From the NCBI GenBank assembly GCA_030158725.1, contig JAOASJ010000043.1, positions 1-64,000 of the forward strand: 64,000 nucleotides of DNA, written 5' to 3'. The notes beneath the pieces were generated by a model. That model made no database searches, was not told the origin of the DNA, and worked only from the letters and a program-made list of their open reading frames with translations. How positions within the stretch are numbered: position 1 is the first letter of the stretch; each line of letters starts with the position of its first letter. The DNA comes from Bacteroidia bacterium (GTDB taxonomy: Bacteria > Bacteroidota > Bacteroidia > NS11-12g > UBA955). Below, in pieces: positions 24,559-34,277 of this stretch. The translations under genes and the position numbers were made by a program.

Positions 24559-27500
24559 ATGAATAGAATATACAAAATTTTTCTTTTACTGATTGTAATC
24601 CTTGGATTGCAATACGAGGCTAAGGCTTCCCACATGATGGGGGGGGACATAGCTTACGAGTGTATTTCACCTGGTAAATACAAATTAGTTGTTAAGATTT
24701 ACCGCGATTGCCGTGGTATTCCTTTCAATAGTCCAGATATCAAGCTTTTTTGTAAAGACGGAACCAATCAAAATTCTGTTAATTACACTAGAACTGCTAT
24801 CAATGACTTAACACCAACTTGTACTGGTGGAACAGCGCCATGTAATCCTCAAAACCAAACTTCAGCCGAAGGTATTGAAGAGCACGTATTTGAAGCCATT
24901 GTGGATTTCAATACAAGTCCTTTCAAGGCTATGAAAGATGCTGGATGTTGCGAAATTTTGATTAAGGTTGAACAGTGTTGCAGAAACGGTGCAATTACCA
25001 CGATCAGTCCTGGTAATTTTTACACCGATGCGATGATTAATATTTGTAACGTTGGAACCAAATGCAATACTTCGCCTCAGTTGTCAATTCCACCGGTTGC
25101 TTACGTTTGTTGCAACCAACCATTCACATACAACAATGGTGTTCGTGAAGTTATCGATGGTGACAGTTTGTCTTACGAATTGGGTACACCTTTGAACGCA
25201 AACAATTCAAACGAAACCTATACAGGAAGCTTTACCCAAAGTATTCCGATGACACCGTATTGCCCGCCAAACCCAGGTGTTATCAACTGTAGAGCACTTC
25301 CAAATGCAAAACCACCAAGAGGTTTTTACTTCGACAAAGAGACTGGGGATATCGTGTTTACCCCAACGAAATGTGACGAAGTAGGTGTAATCGTAATCAA
25401 AATTACAGAGTGGAGAAGAGACTCTTCTACCCGTAAAATGCAAATCATAGGATTCACTAGAAGGGATATGCAAATTGTTGTTAAGCAATGTCCGGACAAC
25501 AATCCGCCATATTTCACAGGAAATAATAAATATTCTGTTTGTGAAGGCAATAAAATCTGTTTTACTATTGGAAGTAAAGATGATCCATATTTACCTAAGC
25601 AAACCCGTTTAGATACAGTTCAATTAACATGGAACTTTGGTATACCAGGAGCAACCTTTACAATTGTTGACCCAACTGCCCGTGAAAAAGAAGCGATGTT
25701 CTGTTGGCAAACAAAAATTGGTGACGCCCGTCCAAACGTTTATGCATTCACTGCAACTGCAAAAGATGACAACTGCCCTAGACCATCTTCTGCCAACAAA
25801 GGATATACTGTAACAGTTAAACCTAAAGCAAGAGCTAAACGTCAATACGATATTTTAGAATGCGGTAAATTGAGATTTACTTCATTCCCTGCAGATACTG
25901 TAAACTACAACCAAAAGAACTACAGACATAAGTTCACTATCCGTGACTCCACAAATACAGGAACACCATTCTACTTAGGTTTTGTGGGTAAAGACAGTGT
26001 GAAGTTTAAACGTGGTGGTAAATACATTATTGAGTATGAGATTACCAATCCTCCATACAACTGTCCTAGTATATATTCTGATACAGTAATTATCCCTCCA
26101 GTTTTGGATGTTCAATTAAAATTCGGAAGAGATACCTTTGTATGCGCAGGCAATAGTATCACCTTGCAACCAGTAGTTGCTAATGGTGTTCCAGCATACA
26201 AATACAAATGGGAAGTTCCAATTGGTAAATTTGATGCAAAAGATACCAACTCAACCTATACCTTAGTTAAGCCAACTGCTACAACTAAATTGTTATTGGT
26301 TTTAACTGATAAGAACAAATGTGTAGACAGCGATACTGTAACAGTTCATTATCAACCGAATCCAATTGTAGATATTGGACCTGATCAAAGAATATGTACT
26401 TACAACAACGTAACCCTAGATGCACAGAACGCAGATACCATGCGCTACTTCTGGCAGCCTAACGGTGACAGTACCCGTCAAATAACAGTTAATATTGCTG
26501 GTAAATACATCGCAAAAGTTATTGACCATTTAGGTTGTAACACCAGCGATACAATGGAGTTGTTTGTAAACGACACCGTTGTTGCAATAGCAAAACCAGA
26601 CCGTGAGATTTGTATTTTCGATACCTTAAAGGTAAAAGGACAACGCAGACCAAAAGGTTATACTAGAACCATTTCATGGAGAGATATAGCTTCAGGAACC
26701 AACTTGGCTTCAGACAGTTCATTCAACTTAAAAATTACCACTATGGTACCTAAAGATTATGAAATGTACTTAAAAGTAACTCAAGGTGGCGTAACATGTG
26801 AAGACAAAGACACCTTTAACCTTGTTGTTAATGCCCTGCCAACCTTTGTTTTCGCTGGCCTACCACAGCGATGTTACGCCGATGGAGCAATTAACTTGTC
26901 TCAAGCAAATATTACCAAGGCATTTTCAGGTGATAAATCACAAAGTACCAATGATGTTCGTTATTACCAACAGTTTAAAAAACCAAGTTGGGTAACAGGT
27001 GGACCAGTAGGTGTGAATGTGTATGTATATGATTTCCCTAAATTTATTAAAAATAGCCAAGTGCCAAAAGCTGGTTTAAGAGATACCATTTGTTATGATT
27101 ACAAAGATTACAAAGGATGTTATAATAAAGAGTGTAAACCAACCAAATTGAACCCAAATCCTGATGTATTCATTAAAGATAGTACTTACTGTCAAAAAGC
27201 AGGTTTAATTGTTTTGGATAGACAAGTTGTTAGACCATTCTCTAAAATTGGTGGAATAGAATCATGGAGAGTAATAGATGTGCCAGTAGGTTCTGGTGTT
27301 GATCCTGCTTCTATCTTAATGCCAGATATGTTTGCAACTCCTCCAACCATGTTAATGGATCCAGGTCAAGAAGGTGAAAACGAAAAAACAGGAACTTATA
27401 CTGTAGAATATTGTTTTGCTGACGCAATCACCAGCTGTAAAACTTGTGATACTGCATTTGTAAGAGTAATTAAATTGCCAGAAATTGAATTCACAGGTAT

Positions 27501-29184
27501 GCCTAAATTGTGTATCAATGATCCTCTAGCAATATTAGATAGTTTTGTAATCGATAAAGTAAACGGCGGAAGATTCCCTTCTGGTACTTGGGAAACCATA
27601 GAATATGGTGGATCAAGAGACCTTACCAATCCGAACATTGCTCCAAAAATTCAAAATTCAATGGTAAGCAAAAAGTACTTTAATCCTAAATTTGGTGCTG
27701 GTCAATACATTGTTAAATTAACAGATGTGTCAAGCGGTTGCCCTGTTACAGATAGTACAGAAATCTTAGTTAACGGTTTGCCAATTATTCAAATTGATGT
27801 ACCTGATACTGTTTGTTCTAGTTCTCCTGCTTTCGCTTTAAATAATATATTGCCAAGTGGTAATGTGGGTAAATGGACTGGTATTGGAGTAACTGGACGT
27901 GATTTTGATCCTGCAATTAGTGCAAAGACCAAACAATACGAAGGTCCAATTAAAGTTAAATTTGCTTACACCAATCCTCTAACTGGTTGTACTTCATCAG
28001 ACTCTCAAACATTGTTAATTCAATCTCAACCTGAAGTGACAATTGTTACGCCTACACCATACCAACAATGTGAGGGTATAGACTTCAATCTAACTTCAAC
28101 TAAAAATTGGGCAAATAGAGTTAAGTGGTCTACCAATGGAGATGGTAATTTTAGTAAGCCAGATTCATTGCCAACTAAATATTTCCATGGATTAAACGAT
28201 ACCGCCATCAATGGAATGTCAGGTAAAGTTAGATTGACATTATCAACTTTGAAAGAAGGTGTTTGTCCAATTGCTAAAGCCAATATTGACCTAATAATTG
28301 AAGCATATCCTCAGTTTGACTTTATGGGTGACCCTGAAGTTCAGTGCGAACCAGCAATAGTTAACTTTACTGCAATGGTTGCAAAACCAGCAGGTTCTCC
28401 AAACTTAAGATACAACTGGTGGTATGGCAATGGTGATTCATTAATGCAAAGCACTACCTTTAATCCTCCAAACATTAAATACGATACAGCAAAACGCACT
28501 TGGTATGATGTTACTTTGATTGTTGACAATCAATGGGGAGTAGGTCCAACACAAGCTTGTTCAATTAGAAAAGATTCATTAGAGTATATTAAAGTATTGC
28601 CTCAGCCTAAAGTTGGTTTCAGTAGCGATCCAGGATTCTTTACAACAGTAGCTTTCCCTAAATTTAAGTTCTTTGATGAAACTAAAGTTAGATGGCAAAG
28701 ACCTGATGTGAAAATGGATTATGAATGGAACTTTGGTAGTGGTGATGCAGACGATACCAGTACAAAAATGAATCCTATACATTCATATACTGCTGACACC
28801 ATGAAGTATTATGTGCATCTTGTATCTACAATCAGATACCAATACAAGAATCAAGAGTATACTTGCTGGGATTCTATCAGTCAATTGCGCAAAATTGGAC
28901 CAGACGTAACCGTGTTTGTTCCAACAGCCTTCAGTCCTGAGAAAACTGGTCCAAATGCAAACAACGTTTTCAAAGCGGTAGTGAATGGTGAGAAAACCTT
29001 CCACATTGAATTGTTCAACCGTTGGGGTGAAATGCTTTGGGAAACAGATGATAAAAACGCAAGTTGGGATGGATTCTACAGAGGTGTTGAAGCACAGCAA
29101 GATGTATACATGTGGGTAATTAAGGTTACTGCATACGATGGAGAAGAGTATCAATACGAAGGTACTGTTACTCTATTAAGATAA
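24559..29184 (+). CDS. Giant cysteine-rich adhesin-like surface protein with T9SS type B sorting domain; G8 tract in codons 27-30
   Basis: 1541 residues with signal peptide MNRIYKIFLLLIVILGLQYE and cleavage near 'AKASH'. Immediately after it comes a cysteine-rich module ('MMGGDIAYECISPGKYKLVV' then 'KIYRDCRGIPFN', 'CCEILIKVEQCCRNG', 'YVCCNQPFTY') that is shared with the next gene. A long string of immunoglobulin/PKD-like beta modules follows, each with a few cysteines ('LGCNTSDTMELFVND'). The last ~95 residues ('VFVPTAFSPEKTGPNANN' to 'YEGTVTLLR') are a type B (gliding-motility-associated) sorting domain, so it should be exported and surface-attached. Bases 24639-24646 are eight consecutive Gs, unusual here. 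Likely an adhesin or structural surface protein; ligand unknown. Confidence 0.85.
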   Translation: MNRIYKIFLLLIVILGLQYEAKASHMMGGDIAYECISPGKYKLVVKIYRDCRGIPFNSPDIKLFCKDGTNQNSVNYTRTAINDLTPTCTGGTAPCNPQNQTSAEGIEEHVFEAIVDFNTSPFKAMKDAGCCEILIKVEQCCRNGAITTISPGNFYTDAMINICNVGTKCNTSPQLSIPPVAYVCCNQPFTYNNGVREVIDGDSLSYELGTPLNANNSNETYTGSFTQSIPMTPYCPPNPGVINCRALPNAKPPRGFYFDKETGDIVFTPTKCDEVGVIVIKITEWRRDSSTRKMQIIGFTRRDMQIVVKQCPDNNPPYFTGNNKYSVCEGNKICFTIGSKDDPYLPKQTRLDTVQLTWNFGIPGATFTIVDPTAREKEAMFCWQTKIGDARPNVYAFTATAKDDNCPRPSSANKGYTVTVKPKARAKRQYDILECGKLRFTSFPADTVNYNQKNYRHKFTIRDSTNTGTPFYLGFVGKDSVKFKRGGKYIIEYEITNPPYNCPSIYSDTVIIPPVLDVQLKFGRDTFVCAGNSITLQPVVANGVPAYKYKWEVPIGKFDAKDTNSTYTLVKPTATTKLLLVLTDKNKCVDSDTVTVHYQPNPIVDIGPDQRICTYNNVTLDAQNADTMRYFWQPNGDSTRQITVNIAGKYIAKVIDHLGCNTSDTMELFVNDTVVAIAKPDREICIFDTLKVKGQRRPKGYTRTISWRDIASGTNLASDSSFNLKITTMVPKDYEMYLKVTQGGVTCEDKDTFNLVVNALPTFVFAGLPQRCYADGAINLSQANITKAFSGDKSQSTNDVRYYQQFKKPSWVTGGPVGVNVYVYDFPKFIKNSQVPKAGLRDTICYDYKDYKGCYNKECKPTKLNPNPDVFIKDSTYCQKAGLIVLDRQVVRPFSKIGGIESWRVIDVPVGSGVDPASILMPDMFATPPTMLMDPGQEGENEKTGTYTVEYCFADAITSCKTCDTAFVRVIKLPEIEFTGMPKLCINDPLAILDSFVIDKVNGGRFPSGTWETIEYGGSRDLTNPNIAPKIQNSMVSKKYFNPKFGAGQYIVKLTDVSSGCPVTDSTEILVNGLPIIQIDVPDTVCSSSPAFALNNILPSGNVGKWTGIGVTGRDFDPAISAKTKQYEGPIKVKFAYTNPLTGCTSSDSQTLLIQSQPEVTIVTPTPYQQCEGIDFNLTSTKNWANRVKWSTNGDGNFSKPDSLPTKYFHGLNDTAINGMSGKVRLTLSTLKEGVCPIAKANIDLIIEAYPQFDFMGDPEVQCEPAIVNFTAMVAKPAGSPNLRYNWWYGNGDSLMQSTTFNPPNIKYDTAKRTWYDVTLIVDNQWGVGPTQACSIRKDSLEYIKVLPQPKVGFSSDPGFFTTVAFPKFKFFDETKVRWQRPDVKMDYEWNFGSGDADDTSTKMNPIHSYTADTMKYYVHLVSTIRYQYKNQEYTCWDSISQLRKIGPDVTVFVPTAFSPEKTGPNANNVFKAVVNGEKTFHIELFNRWGEMLWETDDKNASWDGFYRGVEAQQDVYMWVIKVTAYDGEEYQYEGTVTLLR
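24639..24646 (+). repeat. G8 homopolymer, candidate slippage site
   Basis: Eight Gs cover the end of codon 27 (ATG), two GGG glycine codons and the first base of GAC, just after the signal-peptide region. One G fewer gives ACA TAG; one G more gives a stop (TAA) about ten codons on. Confidence 0.9.
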
Positions 29185-29196
29185 GAACTATTTTGG

Positions 29197-29240
29197 AATG
29201 ACAGGTTAAGAAATATCTTAGCCTGTCATTTTGTATTTTT
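29197..29240 (+). terminator. Intrinsic terminator between the two giant paralogues
   Basis: AATGACAGG and CCTGTCATT pair, extended by a T-G wobble and TAAGA/TCTTA, around the loop AATA (29212-29215). TTTGTATTTTT follows. The next ATG is at 29245, leaving only four bases after the T tract. Confidence 0.9.
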
Positions 29241-29244
29241 ATAA

Positions 29245-32200
29245 ATGTTGTATAAAGCTAAAATATGGATTTTTCTTCTGCTCTGTTTCAGTGCAAGGGA
29301 AATTTATGCTTCGCATATTTCTGGAGCTGAGATTACATACAAGCATTTAGTAGGTTCTACCTACAGATTTAAATTAAAAGTTTACAGAGATTGCAAAGAA
29401 TGTAAGTTCAACGGAATTGGTGGTGGCGACAACAACAGTTCTTGTAATGAAGTTCCAAACTTAATCATTAAAGGGGCTTTAGGAACGAGTAATTCTACCA
29501 CTGTATTAGGTAATATAGAAATAAGTAGAAAGTCTATTCACGACATTACTTTAGCGTGCAATTCATCTTTGAGTAAGTGTCGCCCTGGGTCTAATTTAAA
29601 CATTGGGTATGAAGTACATGAATTTGAAGGTGATTTTGATTTTTCTAAATTAGTCATCGATGGTCATTGCAAATTGGATGTTTCAATTAGCCTGTCGTCG
29701 CGCAGTGTGAATATTAACCCTCAACAATCAGAGCAAAACTTTTTCAATTACACAATGATTAATTTGTGTGAGGCTTTGCCAAATGAGTCTGTTGAATTCA
29801 CCGCAAATCCTCAATTTGTTCATTATTTAAATCAATCTAATTTTAACGCATTAAATGTTTTAAATCCAGATAAAGATTCATTGGTGTTTAGTTTGAAGCC
29901 AGCACTAGCCAATAGGAATGCTTCAATAAATTACGAAAACGGACGAAACAGTGATATGCCGTTCACTTATTTTTGTCAATCATCAGGAGTACCTCCTTGC
30001 CCAGTAAATTTGTTAGGGAATCTCGTTGAAGGTTTCTATTGTTCAAAATCAAATGGGGATATAGCATTCACACCTACTCAAACCAATCAAGGTGGCGTAA
30101 TGCTAATTGAATGTGAAGAATGGAAGAAGAATGCCCTAGGGGTGTATTATTTGGCTGGTGTTGTAAGAAGGGATGTGTATTCTGAAATTATAAGTGCAAA
30201 CAATAATTTACCAATTATTAAGACTAAACTTGGTCGATATACCATTTGTGAAGGAGAGAATTTGGCCGTGGAAATCAATGTTGAAGATTTGCCTTTCGGA
30301 CTTTCTACTAATGATAGTGTGCATATGGACCTGTTTTCTAAATTACCAGGATCTTCATTAGAGAAAATAGCGGTTAACTATGCGCCTTATTTTAAATATG
30401 TATTTAGAGTAGAACCCGCCTTGGGACAAATTGGAGAGCATACCTTGACTTTAACTGCCCGTGACAACCATTGTCCTTTACAAGGTTTGATTTCAAAAAG
30501 TTTTACGGTTGTTGTTCTTCAAAGGCGCAGTTTAATTACCCAAACTGAAATAAAAAATTGTGGAGTTTTGAGCGCCATTGCTTCAAATTATCCAAATAAA
30601 TTGATTAATTGGACATTAAAAGATGAACAGTCCAATATTATAAAACAACAAAACTCCAAGAAATTAAGCCTGCAATTAGTCAATTCAGGTGTCTATTATC
30701 TTGAGTCAATTTTGCCAGCTGAAAAAGGCTTTTGCGAAATCAGAAGAATTGATACGCTAAACGTTTCAAACATTAAGACGCCTGTGCTCAATATGGGACT
30801 CGATTACAATGTTTGCAAAGGCACAGATTTAAATATATTACCTAAATATTTTGAAACTTTTGATGCGTATGACTTAAGTGTTAATGGCATAACAATAACT
30901 GGGTTTCCATACAAGTTGCAAGCAAACAGTAACAATAGCTTATCCTTTAAAGTTACTCAGAAGAACGGCTGTAGCTATGAAGAGATATTAAACATTGGAT
31001 TGTTTAATGAACTAAAATATAAAGTTCGCAATGATACAATTTGCAATAATGGTATTTTTCCGATGCCAGTTGAGAATATTATTGTAGACAAGAGCAGTAT
31101 TCAAAAGATTGATTTTACCTACAGCAGTAATGCATCTGTTTTAAGCAAACAAAACCCAAAGGATTGGACATTTGATTTTATCAATAAAAGCAATCCTACC
31201 GCCCACAAAATGGTTCTGTATAGTGTAATTAGCGATTTGAATTCTTGTACTTATTTAGATACTAGTTTCATTCAAGTAATAGAACCAAGTCCAATAACAG
31301 TTAATGCTCCGAGTAAGTTGTGCGTCAATGCTGAAGTCTATAATCTAGAAACTAAAACCGGTGGAAAATGGGAGTGCGTTAATTATCCTGCACTCGTTAA
31401 GAACAATCAGATAAAACTGAATGGTGCTTCATTGAATCAGTTGGTATTGAAATATACAGAGGTCAATATGTGCAGCAATTCTAAAACCTTCTTTGTAGAT
31501 TTGATGGATACCACTGAAGTAACATTTTTACATTCAAAAGATTTGCTTTTTTGCGAGAACAACGCCTTGTTTGAATTAAAGGCTTTGCCTTCAGGTGGAG
31601 AATGGTCCGGCGATGGTGTGCTAAACGGCAAGTTTAACCCTGCAAATTTTGGCGGCAAGAAATTTAAAATTCAATACCAAGTTAGCAATCAAAATAATTG
31701 TATATCGACTTCTACAATTGGAGTTGAAGTTGAGAAACTTCCTTCATTGAAAGTTATCGCAGCAAACGAAAGTATATGTGTTGGTGGTTCCCTTTCATTA
31801 CAAGCTTTAAGTTCAGCCGCAGGTAATGGATATTGGTACAGCGATGGTGCTGGTCGATTTGATGATGCAAGCAGTCAATTAACCAATTACCAACCAAGTA
31901 CGGATGATGTCTTGAAATCACCGATTAAATTTGTTTATACGATACAAACCAATGGAATATGTGGTAATTTGAGTTCAGAGGTGTTTGCCAAAATTAAAAA
32001 TGGACCAAGTGGCGATATCGTAAACGATTTTGTTGACAGACAATGTGAACCTGCAAATTTCGTCTTCAAATCAACATATGCCAATATTGAAAAGCAATTT
32101 TGGTTTATCAACGACAGTTTGGTAGAAGAGTTTGATTATAATTTCAATTTGAACATCACTTTGAAAGAAGGAGAGTATGTAGTCAAAACAAAGGTTGCAG

Positions 32201-32790
32201 ACAGCACTTGCGAAGCTTTGGCAATATCCAAAACAATTACAGTTTTGCCAACACCACAAATAGAAATATTAAGCAATCCAAGTTCAAGGTTGTCGCATGA
32301 ATATCCTCGCTTGTTTTTAAAGGATAAGACCACATGTAAAAATGGACACTCAGTTGATTGGTACTTCAACCAAACATGGATTAGCAACAGCAGAGAGTTT
32401 TATTATACAGTTGATGACAGCAAAGATACTTTCACCATCAAAATGGTTGCAGAAAGTGGCATAGGTGCTTGTAAAGATTCTGTGACTCAATTGTATGTGT
32501 TTACCCCAATAAATCAGTTATATATTCCAGATGCATTTTCACCTGATGCAAAGGGACCAGATGAAAATAATAAATTCAAAGTTAAAGGTCCTGCAATGCG
32601 CATTTTTGAAATAGAGATATTCAATAAATATGGAGAAAAGGTATTTGTTTCTAACAGCATGAATGAAGCTTGGGATGGAACATACAAAGCAGTAGACTGT
32701 ATGATGGGTGTATATTTTTACAAGATTATAACTACAGACTATGATGGTATAAGTCGCGATTATTCAGGTACCATCACATTGGTTCGATAA
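29245..32790 (+). CDS. Giant adhesin-like surface protein, paralogue of the preceding gene, T9SS type B sorting domain
   Basis: 1181 residues. Signal peptide MLYKAKIWIFLLLCFSAREI is followed by 'ASHISGAEITYKHLVGSTYR' and 'FKLKVYRDCKECKFNG', plainly homologous to the start of the protein before it, and by matching later blocks ('FTPTQTNQGGVMLIECEEWK' against 'FTPTKCDEVGVIVIKITEWR', and 'ARDNHCPLQG' against 'AKDDNCPRPS'). Beta-rich modules fill the middle. The C-terminus ('QLYIPDAFSPDAKGPDENN' to 'YSGTITLVR') is a type B sorting domain. The G tract of the first gene is not present here. A terminator directly upstream leaves no room for a conventional promoter, so expression may depend on read-through. 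A T-rich stem follows the stop. Confidence 0.83.
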   Translation: MLYKAKIWIFLLLCFSAREIYASHISGAEITYKHLVGSTYRFKLKVYRDCKECKFNGIGGGDNNSSCNEVPNLIIKGALGTSNSTTVLGNIEISRKSIHDITLACNSSLSKCRPGSNLNIGYEVHEFEGDFDFSKLVIDGHCKLDVSISLSSRSVNINPQQSEQNFFNYTMINLCEALPNESVEFTANPQFVHYLNQSNFNALNVLNPDKDSLVFSLKPALANRNASINYENGRNSDMPFTYFCQSSGVPPCPVNLLGNLVEGFYCSKSNGDIAFTPTQTNQGGVMLIECEEWKKNALGVYYLAGVVRRDVYSEIISANNNLPIIKTKLGRYTICEGENLAVEINVEDLPFGLSTNDSVHMDLFSKLPGSSLEKIAVNYAPYFKYVFRVEPALGQIGEHTLTLTARDNHCPLQGLISKSFTVVVLQRRSLITQTEIKNCGVLSAIASNYPNKLINWTLKDEQSNIIKQQNSKKLSLQLVNSGVYYLESILPAEKGFCEIRRIDTLNVSNIKTPVLNMGLDYNVCKGTDLNILPKYFETFDAYDLSVNGITITGFPYKLQANSNNSLSFKVTQKNGCSYEEILNIGLFNELKYKVRNDTICNNGIFPMPVENIIVDKSSIQKIDFTYSSNASVLSKQNPKDWTFDFINKSNPTAHKMVLYSVISDLNSCTYLDTSFIQVIEPSPITVNAPSKLCVNAEVYNLETKTGGKWECVNYPALVKNNQIKLNGASLNQLVLKYTEVNMCSNSKTFFVDLMDTTEVTFLHSKDLLFCENNALFELKALPSGGEWSGDGVLNGKFNPANFGGKKFKIQYQVSNQNNCISTSTIGVEVEKLPSLKVIAANESICVGGSLSLQALSSAAGNGYWYSDGAGRFDDASSQLTNYQPSTDDVLKSPIKFVYTIQTNGICGNLSSEVFAKIKNGPSGDIVNDFVDRQCEPANFVFKSTYANIEKQFWFINDSLVEEFDYNFNLNITLKEGEYVVKTKVADSTCEALAISKTITVLPTPQIEILSNPSSRLSHEYPRLFLKDKTTCKNGHSVDWYFNQTWISNSREFYYTVDDSKDTFTIKMVAESGIGACKDSVTQLYVFTPINQLYIPDAFSPDAKGPDENNKFKVKGPAMRIFEIEIFNKYGEKVFVSNSMNEAWDGTYKAVDCMMGVYFYKIITTDYDGISRDYSGTITLVR

Positions 32791-32806
32791 ACCAAGCATT
32801 TAGCTG

Positions 32807-32840
32807 ATAATTCTCATTCGAATTATTGCCGTTTTTTTTT
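32807..32840 (+). terminator. Weak candidate terminator after the second giant gene
   Basis: ATAATTC and GAATTAT form a 7-bp AT-rich stem with a 6-base loop, followed by TGCCG and ten Ts. The T tract is strong, the stem weak. Confidence 0.45.
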
Positions 32841-32851
32841 ACTCAAGTCCC

Positions 32852-32881
32852 TTGCAGTTTGTTTTTTAAGTAATATCTTCG
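32852..32881 (+). promoter_or_regulatory. Promoter of citrate synthase gene
   Basis: TTG at 32852-32854, 19 bases, then TATCTTCG at 32874-32881, one mismatch from TAnnTTTG. Spacing equals that of the best promoters in the window. The ATG is 44 bases downstream. Confidence 0.6.
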
Positions 32882-32925
32882 CATCACTTAATTAACAATT
32901 TAAATTAATCTCAATTCTGCAATCA

Positions 32926-34230
32926 ATGCCTGATACTAAAGCACAAAACTGTACAATTACTCTAGAAGGTAAAAATTATGAGTTCCCTGTTATTACTGGA
33001 ACCGAGGGCGAAAAAGCCATTGACATCTCTAAACTTAGAGACACCACTGGTTATGTAACCCTTGACATTGGATACAAAAACACAGGTGCAACTAAAAGTG
33101 CCATTACTTTTTTAGATGGTGAAGAAGGTATTTTAAGACACAGAGGATATTCAATTGAAGACTTGGCAGAAAAGGCCAACTTTATGGAAGTTTCTTATTT
33201 GTTGTTAAAAGGTGAATTGCCAAACAAAGAGCAATTTGAAGATTTTGATAATTCTGTAAGACACCATACATTGGTTAATGAAGATTTGCAAAACATTTTC
33301 AAAACTTTCCCTACAGGTTCTCACCCAATGGGTCAGTTAATTGCAATGATTTCTTCTTTGTCTGCTTACTATCCAAAAGCTTTGGATCCAAACAGAAGCC
33401 CAGAATCAAAAAACAGAACAACCTTGCGCTTATTAGCAAAAATGCCAACCATTTGCGCAATGATTTATAAAAAGAGAATGGGTCACCCAGTTGTTTATCC
33501 TAACAACAACTTGGACTATGTGAGCAATTTCCTTTCAATGACTTTCAAACACGTAAGTGATGCAGATTACCAACCAGATCCGGTTGTTGTAGATGCAATG
33601 AACAAATTGTTAATCTTACATGCTGACCACGAACAAAACTGTTCTGCTAGTACTGTTCGTTTAGTTGGTTCATCTCAATCTAACTTATATGCTACAATCG
33701 CTGCAGGTATCGCTGCTTTATGGGGACCATTGCATGGTGGTGCTAACCAAGAAGTGTTAGAAATGCTTGAGCAAATTAAAGGTGACGGTGGAAATGTTCA
33801 AAAATGGGTTGACAAAGCAAAAGACAAAAATGATCCTTTCCGTTTAATGGGCTTTGGACACAGAGTATACAAGAACTTTGATCCTAGAGCAAAAATCATT
33901 AAGAAGACTTGCGATGATGTTTTGAATAAATTAGGCATCAACGATCCAGTATTGGAAATTGCTAAGAAATTGGAAGAAGCAGCATTGACTGATCCATATT
34001 TCGTAGAAAGAAAATTATATCCTAACGTAGACTTTTACTCAGGTATTATATACAGAGCTATCGGTTTCCCAACTGAAATGTTCACGGCTTTGTTTGCTTT
34101 GGGTAGACTACCAGGTTGGATTTCACAATGGCAAGAGATGGTTCAAGAGAATCAACCAATTGGAAGACCAAGACAAATCTACACTGGTCATACGCCAAGA
34201 CCATTTATTCCAAGAGGAGAGAGACAATAA
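32926..34230 (+). CDS. gltA: Citrate synthase
   Basis: 434 residues, type II hexameric citrate synthase length. It condenses acetyl-CoA and oxaloacetate to citrate, the entry step of the TCA cycle. Motifs: 'DGEEGILRHRGYSIEDLAEK' near residue 65, 'HADHEQNCSASTVRLVGSSQ' containing the catalytic His/Asn region (about 228-245), 'GPLHGGANQEVLEML' with the second His (about 268), and 'GFGHRVYKNFDPRAKIIKK' with the third catalytic block (about 310). All are intact. The gene is monocistronic, with its own promoter and a palindromic terminator shared with the convergent TPR gene. Confidence 0.97.
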   Translation: MPDTKAQNCTITLEGKNYEFPVITGTEGEKAIDISKLRDTTGYVTLDIGYKNTGATKSAITFLDGEEGILRHRGYSIEDLAEKANFMEVSYLLLKGELPNKEQFEDFDNSVRHHTLVNEDLQNIFKTFPTGSHPMGQLIAMISSLSAYYPKALDPNRSPESKNRTTLRLLAKMPTICAMIYKKRMGHPVVYPNNNLDYVSNFLSMTFKHVSDADYQPDPVVVDAMNKLLILHADHEQNCSASTVRLVGSSQSNLYATIAAGIAALWGPLHGGANQEVLEMLEQIKGDGGNVQKWVDKAKDKNDPFRLMGFGHRVYKNFDPRAKIIKKTCDDVLNKLGINDPVLEIAKKLEEAALTDPYFVERKLYPNVDFYSGIIYRAIGFPTEMFTALFALGRLPGWISQWQEMVQENQPIGRPRQIYTGHTPRPFIPRGERQ

Positions 34231-34251
34231 ATCAAAAACAATATTACATAG

Positions 34252-34277
34252 AAAATGGAACCCTAGGGTTCCATTTT
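34252..34277. terminator. Perfect palindrome, bidirectional terminator overlapping a stop codon
   Basis: Thirteen bases mirrored exactly around the centre CCCTAGGG, with AAAA and TTTT at the ends. It lies 22 bases past the citrate synthase stop and contains the last four codons and TAG stop of the convergent TPR gene. Confidence 0.85.

Noticed and set aside
28783-29154. 123-codon minus-strand ORF opposite the end of the first giant gene
   Set aside because: It is the reverse of the conserved type B sorting domain, so the coding strand is the plus strand.
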